Source: Oxalobacteraceae bacterium
Lineage (GTDB): Bacteria > Pseudomonadota > Gammaproteobacteria > Burkholderiales > Burkholderiaceae_D
Assembly: GCA_947466695.1 (NCBI GenBank)
Contig: CANIFC010000002.1
Coordinates: forward strand, 1 to 63,591
Length of the DNA stretch: 63,591 nt
Direction: 5' to 3'
Position 1 is the first letter of the stretch. Each line of letters opens with the position of its first letter. Position numbers and translations under genes: made by a program. Shown piece by piece: positions 37,635 through 47,037 of the stretch. A model generated the notes under the pieces. It worked only from the letters and a program-made list of their open reading frames with translations, did not search any database and had not been told where the DNA came from.

Positions 37635-38043
37635 AAGTAACTATTTTGCAATATTTAATATTTAACATTTACCACGAAAACATCCGGCATTAGCTTATTC
37701 TCGGGTAGGATAAAATAAAAGCATTTAAAAGTATCAAAAATACACCTGAATTTAAATTAAATCAACGTTATCTTCCTCATCCCGGCAGTGGAATTAATGC
37801 ATTTTTAAAAAAAATGATCGCTCCCTCCCCTTTTTGTAACTCATGGGCGGCGAATAGGATGCTATTCCTGCCCGCATCAAATAGCATCAAAAAACGCGGC
37901 AAAACTGCTCTTTGAAGCTGTAAAAAGCGGCAAACCACCGGCCGCAGCGACGCTTCCTGATCTCATCGGCGTTTTTCGGCTATCCTTGCGGGCAAATGCG
38001 CACATGATTGATGTCGCAAAATGCAAACCACTGAGGAATACCC
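37635..38043. other. Intergenic region upstream of gshA
   Basis: About 410 bp divergent region between the lipoprotein and gshA. It contains the inverted repeat GATGCTATT (37858-37866)/AATAGCATC (37880-37888) followed by a short A-run, and otherwise AT-rich sequence. The ribosome-binding site of gshA, GAGGAA, is at its end. No gene supported. Confidence 0.5.
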
Positions 38044-39645
38044 TTGAACAAATCAGTAAGTGACCTCTTGACCCGCCGAATCGCGCTACTTGACACTGCC
38101 ACCAGCCGCCCTTTGCTTGCCCAAGGCTTGCGCGGGATAGAGCGCGAGACTTTGCGTGTTAATGGTGACGGAAATCTTAATCTCACACCACATCCGCGAG
38201 CGCTCGGCTCCGCGTTGACCAATCCACAAATAACGACAGATTACTCTGAGTCTTTGCTGGAATTCATCACCCCGGCAGAACCCGATATTGCCATTGCGCT
38301 CGATAAGCTCGACGCCATCCATCGCTTTGCCTACACAGAACTGGGCGATCAGATGCTATGGAGCCAGTCCATGCCTTGCAAGCTGCCGTCTGAAGAAGAA
38401 ATCCCCATCGCCTGGTACGGCACCTCCCATATCGGCATGATCAAGCATGTCTACCGGCGTGGATTGGCCTTGCGTTATGGTAAAAGCATGCAATGCATCG
38501 CCGGAATCCATTACAACTACTCGCTGTCAGAAAATCTCTGGAAGACCTTGCAGCAAGCCGAACAGGCCCCTGGTGACGCGCAAAATTTTCAGTCGGAAAG
38601 CTACATCGCCCTGATCCGCAATTTCCATCGCTACAGCTGGCTGCTCATGTATTTGTTTGGCGCATCGCCCGCCTTGTCGACGCAATTTCTGCGTGGCCGT
38701 CCGCATCAGCTGGACGTCATGTCGGAAGATACGCTCTATCTGCCCTACGCTACCAGCCTGCGCATGAGCGATCTGGGTTATCAGAACAATGCACAGGATG
38801 GTCTGGTACCACCTTACAACACACTGCTTGAATACATGAGCGCACTATCTCGCGCAGTGCGCCAAGCTTATCCGCCCTATGAAGCGATAGGAACCCAGCG
38901 CGATGGTGAATGGATGCAAATCAACACCAGCATCTTACAAATCGAAAATGAATTTTATGCCACCATAAGGCCAAAACGGGTCATCCGCAGTGGTGAACGT
39001 CCGGTTGAGGCACTGTGCAGGCGCGGTGTGCAATATATTGAAGTGCGTTGCATGGACATTGATCCTTTTGAACCGCTAGGTATCAGTCTTGAGACCTCCC
39101 GTTTCCTGGATGCTTTTTTGTTGTTTTGCGCCCTTGATGAAAGTGCCCTGACCAATGATGCCGAAGGTCACGAAAATACCGCGAATTTCGCCCTGACGGT
39201 GAAGCAGGGGCGACGTCCCGGCTTGCAACTGACATCCGGTGGCAACGCAATCAGCCTGCAGGATTGGGGACTGGAATTGCTGGAAAAAATCGCCCCTGTC
39301 GCCGCTTTACTCGACGCCCAGCGCGGTGATACGGCCCATGCCGGAAGTTTACAGACGCAAAAAAATAAGCTTCTTCATCCGGAGCAAACGCCATCAGCAC
39401 ATGTCATGCAAGCGCTCAGGGAACACGGCGGCTCATTTGAAACCTTTGCCCTGAAACAGAGCAAACTCCTTGCCGATCAATTCAGGGCGCGACCACCGAG
39501 CGCTGAGGAAATGCATTACTTTCAGGCATTGGCAGAAACCTCGCTGCAAGAGCAAGAGGACATTGAACGCACGCAAATTGGCGATTTTAACCAGTTTATT
39601 ACCGATTACCGCTCAAGGACATCGAGCGAAATCTGTTGTGGATAA
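38044..39645 (+). CDS. gshA: Glutamate-cysteine ligase
   Basis: 533 residues, the normal length for the proteobacterial type 1 enzyme, which joins glutamate and cysteine in the first step of glutathione synthesis. Clear segments are GLRGIERETLRVNGDGNL, TNPQITTDYSESLLEFITP, GKSMQCIAGIHYNYSLSENLW, RNFHRYSWLLMYLFGASPA and YIEVRCMDIDPFEPLGIS. The start is TTG 38044, supported by GAGGAA 8 bases upstream and by alignment of the N-terminus to family length; no ATG fits. A rare start codon may keep expression moderate. It is convergent with the DUF4124 gene. Confidence 0.95.
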   Translation: MNKSVSDLLTRRIALLDTATSRPLLAQGLRGIERETLRVNGDGNLNLTPHPRALGSALTNPQITTDYSESLLEFITPAEPDIAIALDKLDAIHRFAYTELGDQMLWSQSMPCKLPSEEEIPIAWYGTSHIGMIKHVYRRGLALRYGKSMQCIAGIHYNYSLSENLWKTLQQAEQAPGDAQNFQSESYIALIRNFHRYSWLLMYLFGASPALSTQFLRGRPHQLDVMSEDTLYLPYATSLRMSDLGYQNNAQDGLVPPYNTLLEYMSALSRAVRQAYPPYEAIGTQRDGEWMQINTSILQIENEFYATIRPKRVIRSGERPVEALCRRGVQYIEVRCMDIDPFEPLGISLETSRFLDAFLLFCALDESALTNDAEGHENTANFALTVKQGRRPGLQLTSGGNAISLQDWGLELLEKIAPVAALLDAQRGDTAHAGSLQTQKNKLLHPEQTPSAHVMQALREHGGSFETFALKQSKLLADQFRARPPSAEEMHYFQALAETSLQEQEDIERTQIGDFNQFITDYRSRTSSEICCG

Positions 39646-39690
39646 CAGTCCAAAAAGAAAATTTCTCATTTGATTGAAGGTAGCAGAGCT

Positions 39691-39736
39691 CAGGAAAAAA
39701 TGAACAGTCTGGTATCAGCCGTCTCATTTTTTCCTG
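39691..39736. terminator. Bidirectional terminator-like inverted repeat
   Basis: CAGGAAAAAATGA (39691-39703) and TCATTTTTTCCTG (39724-39736) are perfect 13-bp inverted copies with a 20-base loop, between the convergent gshA and DUF4124 genes. The right arm includes the stop codon of the DUF4124 gene. Confidence 0.55.
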
Positions 39737-40344
39737 CTGTCGGGAATCTCCCGATAATGTTGTAATCTTTCATCAAACCGGGCGTTGACACGCACTTTTT
39801 CGGCTTCATAAGCATCATTGATCGCCATGGTTTTTTTGATGGAAAGATCCATCTCATTGGCCCGGTGCTGAAGCGCCGCGTCTTCTATTGCTGACTTTTT
39901 TACGCTATTTCTTTGCTCTGTCTGAAGCTTGAGTAAAATTTGAGTGATCGTCAAAATCTGTTCCTTACCGAGGCGAATACGTTCATTGAGCATATCCAAT
40001 GAGCGGCCACGCATTAGCTCGATATCATTTTCACTGCTGTAATGTGCCAGCAGATAACGCTCTTCCTTGAATTTTATCGCATCAAGCAGCTCTTCTTTCT
40101 CCTTTTGTTCCTGAGCTAATTTCGCCAGGCGGCGCTCGTCTTGTGTTGGAGGCGCAGGGATGTCACGTTGGAACTGGCCGTTATTTCGCCGCACTTTCAC
40201 CGCACGGTCAGCGCATTCAGGAATCGGACGGTCGGAGGTAGTCACTTGTCCGGCAACATCCTTGCAGCTGTAGATATCGGCATGTGCATCTATCGCGTAA
40301 AGAAGACAAAAAATGGATAAGAGTGGTGTAACTGGAAACTTCAT
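39724..40344 (-). CDS. DUF4124 domain protein, exported
   Basis: 206 residues from ATG 40344, which opens a signal peptide (MKFPVTPLLSIFCLLYAIDAHA); the frame extends to 40416 without support. A DUF4124 domain follows directly (DIYSCKDVAGQVTTSDRPIP, CADRAVKV). The remaining 140 residues are a charged helical, probably coiled-coil region (about 75-190). DUF4124 proteins are periplasmic and of unknown function, common in betaproteobacteria. Divergent from the Ser/Thr kinase gene. Confidence 0.88.
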   Translation of the reverse strand: MKFPVTPLLSIFCLLYAIDAHADIYSCKDVAGQVTTSDRPIPECADRAVKVRRNNGQFQRDIPAPPTQDERRLAKLAQEQKEKEELLDAIKFKEERYLLAHYSSENDIELMRGRSLDMLNERIRLGKEQILTITQILLKLQTEQRNSVKKSAIEDAALQHRANEMDLSIKKTMAINDAYEAEKVRVNARFDERLQHYREIPDSRKK

Positions 40345-40416
40345 TTTTTTGTTTATTACCCCGTCAGTGACAGCCATCGAACCGGTCCAATATCGCAGGC
40401 AGCTGTATATACTCAA

Positions 40417-40841
40417 CTAAAGTAATCTCAAGTAAGTTAATAAAAGTTTAAATAATTCAGTGCAAGTTACCACAAGTAATTAAAAAAAAATTAATTACAT
40501 AATATAAACAACATAAAAAAGTACTTTTTCGACAAGCTAAATGCGATAGCGGTGCACAGCCCTGCATTACAGGAGCAACAATAACATTCAAAATGAAGCT
40601 GACGCAGTGTTTTTAAGCTCAATTCGTAGTGAAAGCCAGGTACAAAACAGAGACTCTCAAATAGTTTGCGCTTGTTTCATAATCCGTTTAATCTGCTGTT
40701 CCAGCACTACAATGGTCGCTTCAATGAATAATAGCCTTATTGATCAGCTTTTTTTCCCAACTTTGAAGACTTTACCTATTTTGTGACCTTTCATCTTAAA
40801 ATAATATCGTGTTTAGGAAAAAAGCTGTTTCAGAATGATGT
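40417..40841. other. Intergenic region between DUF4124 and kinase genes
   Basis: About 425 bp of AT-rich divergent spacer. No gene, hairpin or repeat that I can support. The kinase promoter should lie here. Confidence 0.5.
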
Positions 40842-40850
40842 TTGAAGATT

Positions 40851-42452
40851 ATGCTAACGACCATGAAATCTGATACGCACCTGGCCTCCTTGTCCAACCC
40901 GACCCTCATTCCTAAAGGCCGCATCGGCAGGTTCGTCTATGAGTCGGAAATTGGCCATGGATCAGTCGGGATAGTGTATTTGTTCCGTGATCCGCTGATA
41001 GGCCGTAAAGTGGCGATTAAAGTCTTGAATCCGCAATTGCCCGCCGATCAACGCCAATTGTTTGAGAAGCATTTCATTCAGGAAGCCCGCGCCGCCGGCC
41101 GGCTCAATCATCCCAATATCGTCACCGTGTACGACGCCGACAAATCGGGGGATTTGCTATTTATCGTCATGGAATATCTGGAAGGCAAGGAGTTGAGTGA
41201 CATGTTGAAAAACGGTCATCAATTCAGCTACCGGCAAATTGCAGACCTGATAGCCCGTATCGCCAGGGCCCTTGATTACGCGCATGAACATGGCGTTATC
41301 CACCGGGACATCAAACCGGCAAATATTTTTATTCATGATAACGGTACTCCCAAGGTCCTCGACTTTGGCATTGCCAGCGCCTCACGCCAGATTGCCGATG
41401 CCGAGACGACGCTCGATGACGATCATTTACCGGAACGGCGCCTGCTGGGTACGCCCAATTACATGTCACCGGAGCAGTCGAAAAGCGGGACAGTCGATAC
41501 CCGCACGGATATTTTTTCACTCGGGGTAGTGCTATACCAGTTACTTTGCGGGCAATTACCCTTCAAGGGAAAGGATATTCCCGGCTTGCTGCACGCCATT
41601 GCACATGACCCGGCCATTCCGCCGCATGAGATCAGGGCAGATGTTCCGTTACGCCTGGCACGCATTGCCGCCAGGGCGCTGGCAAAAAAACCCGCCGACC
41701 GCTACCAGCGTGCTTCCGATATGGCGCATGACCTGAACCGCTACCTCGATAAAGAACGCGCCGGGCGTCTCATGGCCAAGATTGCGCCACCGGATCAGGA
41801 CAAGAGCGCTCAGGCGAACAACGGCGTCTTCGCGAAAAAAAGACCTTCTTCCATAACAACGGCCAGACAAAACTTGCGCCGGTTCGCGCCAGTGTCACTC
41901 GCTGCGCTGGTAGCGGCAGGAGGGCTTTGGCTGACGTTCAACACACCTCAAAAAGCAGTTGCACCACAACCGGCGAGCATGGCGAACCTCAACACCAACC
42001 GGTTTGACGCCAGCGTCACCGATGTCGCCAATGTCGCCAATGTCACCAGCATGGCCGCATCAGCAAGCTTCGCGGCCGCCAACCTGGAACTGGCAGAAGC
42101 CCCTCCAGGCAGCGCCACAGCAGCCGAAGAAAATAAAGCGGCCTCGCCGGACCGAATTACTGCGGCAGAAAAAAAGGCAGCTCATGCGTTAAAGTTATCG
42201 AAGTCAAAACTGACAGCGAGCGGCACGAAAGCCGACCCTGCGTCGGTCAAAACGGGTATTGTTTCCATTGCAGTGTCACCCTGGGGTGAAGTGTTGGTGG
42301 ACGGAATCAGTAAAGGGGTCACGCCGCCTTTGACACGATTGAACCTGCCAGTGGGCAAACATAAAATTGATATCAGGAACGGAGACGATACCCATGCAGC
42401 CACCATTGAAGTCAGTAGTGAAAAAGAAGTCAGACTTACCCATCGCTTCTAA
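40851..42452 (+). CDS. Membrane Ser/Thr protein kinase (PknB/PpkA type) with PEGA-like tail
   Basis: About 533 residues. Kinase motifs are complete: glycine loop EIGHGSVGIVY, VAIKVL, catalytic HRDIKPANIF, DFGIAS, and GTPNYMSPEQS with DIFSLGVVLYQLL. After the kinase (about residues 20-290) comes a cytoplasmic linker, a membrane helix (SLAALVAAGGLWLTF), an Ala/Asn-rich linker with VANVANV, and a C-terminal PEGA-like domain (VSPWGEVLVDGISKGVTPPL). Starts at TTG 40842, ATG 40851 or ATG 40863 are possible; none has a good ribosome-binding site. The kinase overlaps the TssQ-like lipoprotein gene, recalling Ser/Thr kinases of type VI secretion, though no other such gene is present here. Confidence 0.93.
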   Translation: MLTTMKSDTHLASLSNPTLIPKGRIGRFVYESEIGHGSVGIVYLFRDPLIGRKVAIKVLNPQLPADQRQLFEKHFIQEARAAGRLNHPNIVTVYDADKSGDLLFIVMEYLEGKELSDMLKNGHQFSYRQIADLIARIARALDYAHEHGVIHRDIKPANIFIHDNGTPKVLDFGIASASRQIADAETTLDDDHLPERRLLGTPNYMSPEQSKSGTVDTRTDIFSLGVVLYQLLCGQLPFKGKDIPGLLHAIAHDPAIPPHEIRADVPLRLARIAARALAKKPADRYQRASDMAHDLNRYLDKERAGRLMAKIAPPDQDKSAQANNGVFAKKRPSSITTARQNLRRFAPVSLAALVAAGGLWLTFNTPQKAVAPQPASMANLNTNRFDASVTDVANVANVTSMAASASFAAANLELAEAPPGSATAAEENKAASPDRITAAEKKAAHALKLSKSKLTASGTKADPASVKTGIVSIAVSPWGEVLVDGISKGVTPPLTRLNLPVGKHKIDIRNGDDTHAATIEVSSEKEVRLTHRF

Positions 42453-42855
42453 ATCAGGAACTCAACCGGGCGTACTGTCATGGGCATGTTCATTGTCCTT
42501 TATCCTGCTTTTGGCTGGCTGTGCCGCACCGGAAGCGCAAATCGGTTTGTCTGATTTGTCGGCACGTCCGGCTGAAAAAGCCCTGCTTTCCGGGATACGC
42601 GCCTACGAGGACGGCCACTATGCGGAAGCGGAAAAATCCTTGTCAGCATCCTTGGTGGCTGGCTTTACGGTGACTAAAGACGCCGCACTAGCGCATAAAT
42701 ATCTCGCCTTTATTTACTGCACCAGCGCCCGCACGGAAGAATGCAAGCGGGCTTTTTTAGCAGCAAAGGCTGCCGATCCGGAATTTAGCCTGAACAAAAA
42801 AGAGATCGGCCACCCGCAATGGGGACCGGTGTACCAGCAGCTTCTCGGCCAGTGA
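42394..42855 (+). CDS. TssQ-like lipoprotein (type VI secretion-associated family)
   Basis: 153 residues from ATG 42394, which has GGAG 9 bases upstream and overlaps the kinase gene by 59 bp in another frame. After a charged N-terminus comes a lipoprotein signal with lipobox LLAGC. The mature part has a TPR-like pair (AEKALLSGIRAYEDGHYAEA) and a C-terminal KYLAFIYC...CKRAFLAAKAADPEFSL followed by GHPQWGPVY, matching the TssQ-type lipoprotein family. It would be anchored to the outer membrane facing the periplasm. The overlap suggests it is made together with the kinase; a partner role for the kinase's periplasmic tail is inference. Confidence 0.8.
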   Translation: MQPPLKSVVKKKSDLPIASKSGTQPGVLSWACSLSFILLLAGCAAPEAQIGLSDLSARPAEKALLSGIRAYEDGHYAEAEKSLSASLVAGFTVTKDAALAHKYLAFIYCTSARTEECKRAFLAAKAADPEFSLNKKEIGHPQWGPVYQQLLGQ

Positions 42856-42937
42856 TACCTGGCAAAAATGTGTCATTTTCCTTGTTGTACTATTGCACCG
42901 GATTAAACCGGATTGCGCCCGCTTCAAGCGACGCGCT

Positions 42938-43600
42938 TCACACTGCTTCAGGCCGTTCACCCGCCAATGACTCCGGGAGTTTACGCCAGACCATGGCCAG
43001 CCACGGTTGCTGCTCTATGGGCCGGCCTGGCGGCCGGTAATAATGGGCTAACTCGATAAATCCGGCCGCAGCCATATACGCGCGCCAGCTTTTCAGGTCA
43101 TGATAAGTGCCGTAGCGGTCCTGGTTCCAGCCCTCTTCGTTGTTGCCACGCGGGTTGGAGCTGAACATGACACCATCGGGTTTAAGGCAGGCCTGCAATT
43201 GCGCCAGGATACGCGGCAATTCCTGACTCGGGATATGAAATAAGGATGCGTTGGCATACACGCCGTCAAAATGACCGGGCGGTAAATCAAGCTGTAAAAA
43301 ATCTTGCTGCCATACTTCACAGCCGCTATAAGAGCGGGCCATCGTGGCAAAGCGTTCGCTGCCTTCCAGCCCGATGGCGACATGGCCTGATTCACGCAAG
43401 GTTTTCAGGTCGCGTCCGGGACCGCAGCCCACATCGAGTATCGTAGCGGGTCCCGGTGTGGCGATAAAATGCAATAGCGCAGCAATATTCTGGCTCACGT
43501 CGTGATCGCGCGTACCGATAAAAAAATCTTCCGCATTCTGATCGTAGTGTGCGACCGTGCGCGTGCTCAGCGTATGGAGTTCTTGTTCGGTTAATTTCAT
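42938..43600 (-). CDS. Class I SAM-dependent methyltransferase
   Basis: 220 residues from ATG 43600; the frame reaches 43759 but that lies inside the peptidase gene. Motif I is ATILDVGCGPGRDLKTLRES, with LEGSERFATMAR (motif II) and FDGVYANASLFHIP (motif IV). The fold is that of small-molecule methyltransferases (UbiE/tellurite-resistance group). Substrate unknown. It starts 10 bp after the M48 peptidase stop and is the last gene of the DUF898-M48-methyltransferase operon. Confidence 0.92.
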   Translation of the reverse strand: MKLTEQELHTLSTRTVAHYDQNAEDFFIGTRDHDVSQNIAALLHFIATPGPATILDVGCGPGRDLKTLRESGHVAIGLEGSERFATMARSYSGCEVWQQDFLQLDLPPGHFDGVYANASLFHIPSQELPRILAQLQACLKPDGVMFSSNPRGNNEEGWNQDRYGTYHDLKSWRAYMAAAGFIELAHYYRPPGRPIEQQPWLAMVWRKLPESLAGERPEAV

Positions 43601-43610
43601 ATGTCCACTT

Positions 43611-44663
43611 CTATTTTTCACTATCCGGCCGTATCCCGGAGTCTGTTTGTCCGCGCAGGTGCCTGAGGCGTTCCGCACTACTGGGGTGACTGGACAAGAA
43701 AGACGCCACTTCGGGACTGAGCTGTCCCAGTTTTTCGAAGGCAACGGCCAGATGCTCACGCGCTATGCCATTTTTGTCGAGCATACGCAGGGCATACTCA
43801 TCGGCCTGCGTCTCGGCATCACGCGCATATTTTAAATCGAGCATCAGGGTCGGGATAGTGGCAATGACCGCCGAAACATCGCCAACGAGCAAGGTGGCCG
43901 CTGCAGCGATGGCAGAGCTTTGCAGGAGCCGGCGGGTTAAATGCCGTTCGTGCAGATGTCCCAGTTCATGTGCCAGGACACCCATCACGGCCTCATCGTC
44001 AGCCAATAAGTGCACTAATTCATCAGTCAGGATGATATCGCCTGAAGGCAGGGCAAACGCGTTCGGACCGATTTTACTCTGGCGAAATAACAGGACGTAG
44101 GCGGGCCGGTCCGGTGTTGGCGAGAGCAGGCTTTGAAACCGACTGCGTAACGCCTGCTGCCTGGTGGCAGGTAAGGTCGAAGGCTTAAATATCTGCTGAT
44201 CGAGATAATCAAGAATGCCGTCGCCCAGGCTGCGCTCCATCGATACCGGCAGGTTGAACGCAATCACGCGTGCTGCCGCCGGCAAGCCATACAGGTAGGA
44301 CAAGATCAGGATGGCGGCAGTGGCAAGCAGCGCCAGCAGGCTTCCACGCCAGCTTTGCTGTAGCGCGACTACCCAGGAATCCCGGTGGCCCGTGTCGGCC
44401 AGTAAGCCGTTGAAGGCGGCATGATCGTTGATCTCAAGATAGGCACCATCTGGGAACGTGACTTTGCGCGCGGCAGCGCGGATACGCTCCGACACATGCA
44501 GTTGCGCCAGAGGACAGGAGCGCTGCAGCGCATTGCCGGTATCAGCAAAAACATCCGCTGGAAAGCTTTCCCCGATGCTGGCGATCCCGTTCTGCACAGT
44601 CAGGTAGACATCGTGCCGGCGCGAGGTTTTTCCGTCAAAATAAGATGCGGCAACGCGACTCAT
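43611..44663 (-). CDS. M48-family membrane metallopeptidase
   Basis: 350 residues. The zinc motif is HELGH in VMGVLAHELGHLHERH, with the third ligand Glu in ETQADEYALRML. A membrane helix lies about residues 107-128 (SLLALLATAAILILSYLYGL). The first 100 residues form a small beta-rich domain (SRRHDVYLTVQNG) of the DUF7092 type seen in such peptidases. It should act at the inner membrane in protein quality control. It overlaps the DUF898 gene by 4 bp; this pair is a common arrangement and suggests joint function. Confidence 0.92.
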   Translation of the reverse strand: MSRVAASYFDGKTSRRHDVYLTVQNGIASIGESFPADVFADTGNALQRSCPLAQLHVSERIRAAARKVTFPDGAYLEINDHAAFNGLLADTGHRDSWVVALQQSWRGSLLALLATAAILILSYLYGLPAAARVIAFNLPVSMERSLGDGILDYLDQQIFKPSTLPATRQQALRSRFQSLLSPTPDRPAYVLLFRQSKIGPNAFALPSGDIILTDELVHLLADDEAVMGVLAHELGHLHERHLTRRLLQSSAIAAAATLLVGDVSAVIATIPTLMLDLKYARDAETQADEYALRMLDKNGIAREHLAVAFEKLGQLSPEVASFLSSHPSSAERLRHLRGQTDSGIRPDSEK

Positions 44664-45742
44664 AGGGAAAGGTCAAAATCGAGTAAATCAGCCATGCCCT
44701 CGCCGGTCGCGCTGACCTGCTCTTGTGTCGCGGCAATAAAATGATCGAGGCTGCCATCGGCCTGAAACGACAGCGATTCAATGCGGTAGCGCAGCGAGCG
44801 GATCTGGGCAAACGGAATAAACAGGCCCAGGGTGCAAACGATACCGGCCATGTTGGTGAGCATGATGAAGCTCATCGTGCTCCACTTGAGCTGGCTGGAA
44901 AATTGATGTACACCTAATTTGGTATGGTTCCAGATCAGATTTTGCAACAGGGTCAGAAAAATCGGATACACCGCGAACATCCAGAGATACAAGGCGAAAA
45001 TAAAACCCAGCAGGGAGAAAATAATACCCGGTCCGCCACTACCCTGACGTACCGACTGTAGCGTGGCAAAAAAAGTTCCTCCAAAGATCAGGCTGATCAC
45101 GGCAATACCAGCCAGCAAGATGGCAAAACCGATGAGATACGCCAGGTAGAATTGCCTGACTTTCGCGTCAAACGAAAAATGCGTCGCACCGAAACGACTT
45201 TCGTTATGCTGAAACCGCTTGATGCGCTGATGCATGAAAGGTGCCAGCAAATACAGACTGAACATTGCCAGCAATGGCCACAGCAGATATGTCAGGTAGG
45301 CCTGTCTGGCGTCACCACGAAAACCAAAACGGATCCCGCGATAACTCGAATTGACCAAGCGAAATTGCAGGCTTTTCCATATCAGCCAGGGCACGACCGC
45401 TGCCAGCAATGCCATCATCAACAGACCGAGTCCGAGAGAATATTTAAACGCCAGGTTGTACGCCGTAATCATGACCAGCGCGGCGATGCGGCCTTTCAGG
45501 ATCGCGATGGCATTACCGTGATATTCAAAACTGCTGCCGGCCAGTTGCGTACTGGAATAAAAATACCTGTTACGCCGCACCTTGGCCCAGGCGGAATAAA
45601 TTCCCAGCGTCACAATCGAGAGCAATAGATTGACAATCCAGATACGAAAATATTCGCTGCCACTGCCGCTAAAACCAAATGACAGCGGCTTGACGGTCTG
45701 ACTGATGTTTGCCATCTCTGGCGCTTGCGGGGTCAGATCCAT
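44660..45742 (-). CDS. DUF898 (YjgN-like) membrane protein
   Basis: 360 residues with repeated halves, each containing a pattern like WAKVRRNRYFYSSTQLAGSSF/QHNESRFGATHFSF, the hallmark of DUF898. There are about seven membrane helices and an acidic tail ending DFDLSL. No function is established. The start is ATG 45742, with ATG 45715 as an alternative. It is first in the operon with the M48 peptidase and methyltransferase, and divergent from metN. Confidence 0.92.
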   Translation of the reverse strand: MDLTPQAPEMANISQTVKPLSFGFSGSGSEYFRIWIVNLLLSIVTLGIYSAWAKVRRNRYFYSSTQLAGSSFEYHGNAIAILKGRIAALVMITAYNLAFKYSLGLGLLMMALLAAVVPWLIWKSLQFRLVNSSYRGIRFGFRGDARQAYLTYLLWPLLAMFSLYLLAPFMHQRIKRFQHNESRFGATHFSFDAKVRQFYLAYLIGFAILLAGIAVISLIFGGTFFATLQSVRQGSGGPGIIFSLLGFIFALYLWMFAVYPIFLTLLQNLIWNHTKLGVHQFSSQLKWSTMSFIMLTNMAGIVCTLGLFIPFAQIRSLRYRIESLSFQADGSLDHFIAATQEQVSATGEGMADLLDFDLSL

Positions 45743-45969
45743 TCTATCCTTGAGAAAATTTTTGAAGAGAAAGAAGATGTCATATAATTGCTACTAAGTC
45801 AAGTATTTAAGTCGTGTGGACGATACGCTATCGGCAACGGCCACTATCTGATTTTCATATAAATTAATAGTAAAAATATCGTTCCAGTTATAACACGATT
45901 GCCGTAAGCTCCGTGTTTAGGCTAAATAATACCTTCAGCACGGCAACGCTCGCTGCAGTCGGTTCGAAC

Positions 45970-47037
45970 ATGATAAACATACAGGCAGTATCGCAACATT
46001 TTCAGGGTCCCCAGGGGCAGCTTATTGCCGCAGTCAGCGATGTCAGCATGTCGATACGCAAAGGCGAGATCTTCGGCATCATCGGTCGCAGCGGTGCCGG
46101 GAAAAGTACCCTGGTGCGCGCCATTAACTTGCTCAGCCGTCCGGACGAAGGCCGCATCATCATTGATGGCAACGACCTGACCAGCCTGTCAGCGCAGGCG
46201 CTGCGTGCGGCAAGGCGCGACATCGGCATGATTTTCCAGCATTTTAATTTACTCTCCTCGCGTACCGTTGCGGGCAATATTGCCTTGCCGCTGGAACTGG
46301 CAGGGATGCCAAAAGAGCAGATTACGCAGCGCGTCAATGTCTTGCTTGAACTGGTTGGCCTGGTAGAGCAAAAAGACCGATATCCCGCGCAAATCAGTGG
46401 TGGCCAGAAACAGCGCGTCGGCATCGCCCGCGCACTCGCCAACCATCCCAAGGTTCTGCTGTCAGATGAGGCAACGTCGGCGCTGGATCCGGAAACGAGC
46501 CGCTCCATCCTCGAACTACTGAAAAAAATCAATCAGGAACTCGGCCTCACCATCGTCCTGATCACCCACCAGATGGAAGTCATCAAGGAAATCTGCGACC
46601 GTGTCGCCGTCATGGATGCCGGAAAAATCGTTGAGCAAGGTAATGTCATCGATATTTTCCGCCAGCCAAAAAACCCGGTTACCAAGGCGATGATCGGTGA
46701 TGTGATTGCCAGGGAATTGCCACAAGGCGTTCTCAGGCGCCTGCGCGAAAGAGCCGCCCAGGCCGCATCCGGCAGCGCCGGTCCAGCAGCCGGTGTTGAC
46801 CATGTCTTCCGCTTTGCCTTTTCTGGCGCCAGCGTGGAGCAGCCGCTGTTGTCGGAGGTGGTGCGTAAATTTGATCTGGACTTCAATATATTGCATGGCC
46901 AGATTGAAGAGATCCAGGGTCAGGCCTTTGGCTCTCTGGCGATTCTGGCCAACGGGAGTGCGGCCAATATTGCCGCTGCCATGCATTACCTGGAACAGCA
47001 AGGCGTTATCGTCGAGGAGTTGAATCATGTCATCTGA
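45970..47037 (+). CDS. metN: Methionine ABC importer, ATP-binding protein
   Basis: 355 residues from ATG 45970 ([13 protein letters not shown]); the frame opens earlier at GTG 45913 without support. ABC motifs: [59 protein letters not shown] and VLITHQM. A C-terminal NIL domain (about residues 270-350; [20 protein letters not shown]) should sense methionine and inhibit transport. It overlaps metI by 11 bp. With MetI and MetQ it imports methionine across the inner membrane. I found no known riboswitch in its leader. Confidence 0.96.
   Translation: MINIQAVSQHFQGPQGQLIAAVSDVSMSIRKGEIFGIIGRSGAGKSTLVRAINLLSRPDEGRIIIDGNDLTSLSAQALRAARRDIGMIFQHFNLLSSRTVAGNIALPLELAGMPKEQITQRVNVLLELVGLVEQKDRYPAQISGGQKQRVGIARALANHPKVLLSDEATSALDPETSRSILELLKKINQELGLTIVLITHQMEVIKEICDRVAVMDAGKIVEQGNVIDIFRQPKNPVTKAMIGDVIARELPQGVLRRLRERAAQAASGSAGPAAGVDHVFRFAFSGASVEQPLLSEVVRKFDLDFNILHGQIEEIQGQAFGSLAILANGSAANIAAAMHYLEQQGVIVEELNHVI

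Noticed and set aside
45743-45969. SAM-type riboswitch before metN
   Set aside because: No conserved core or paired stems resembling known SAM riboswitches could be recognised.
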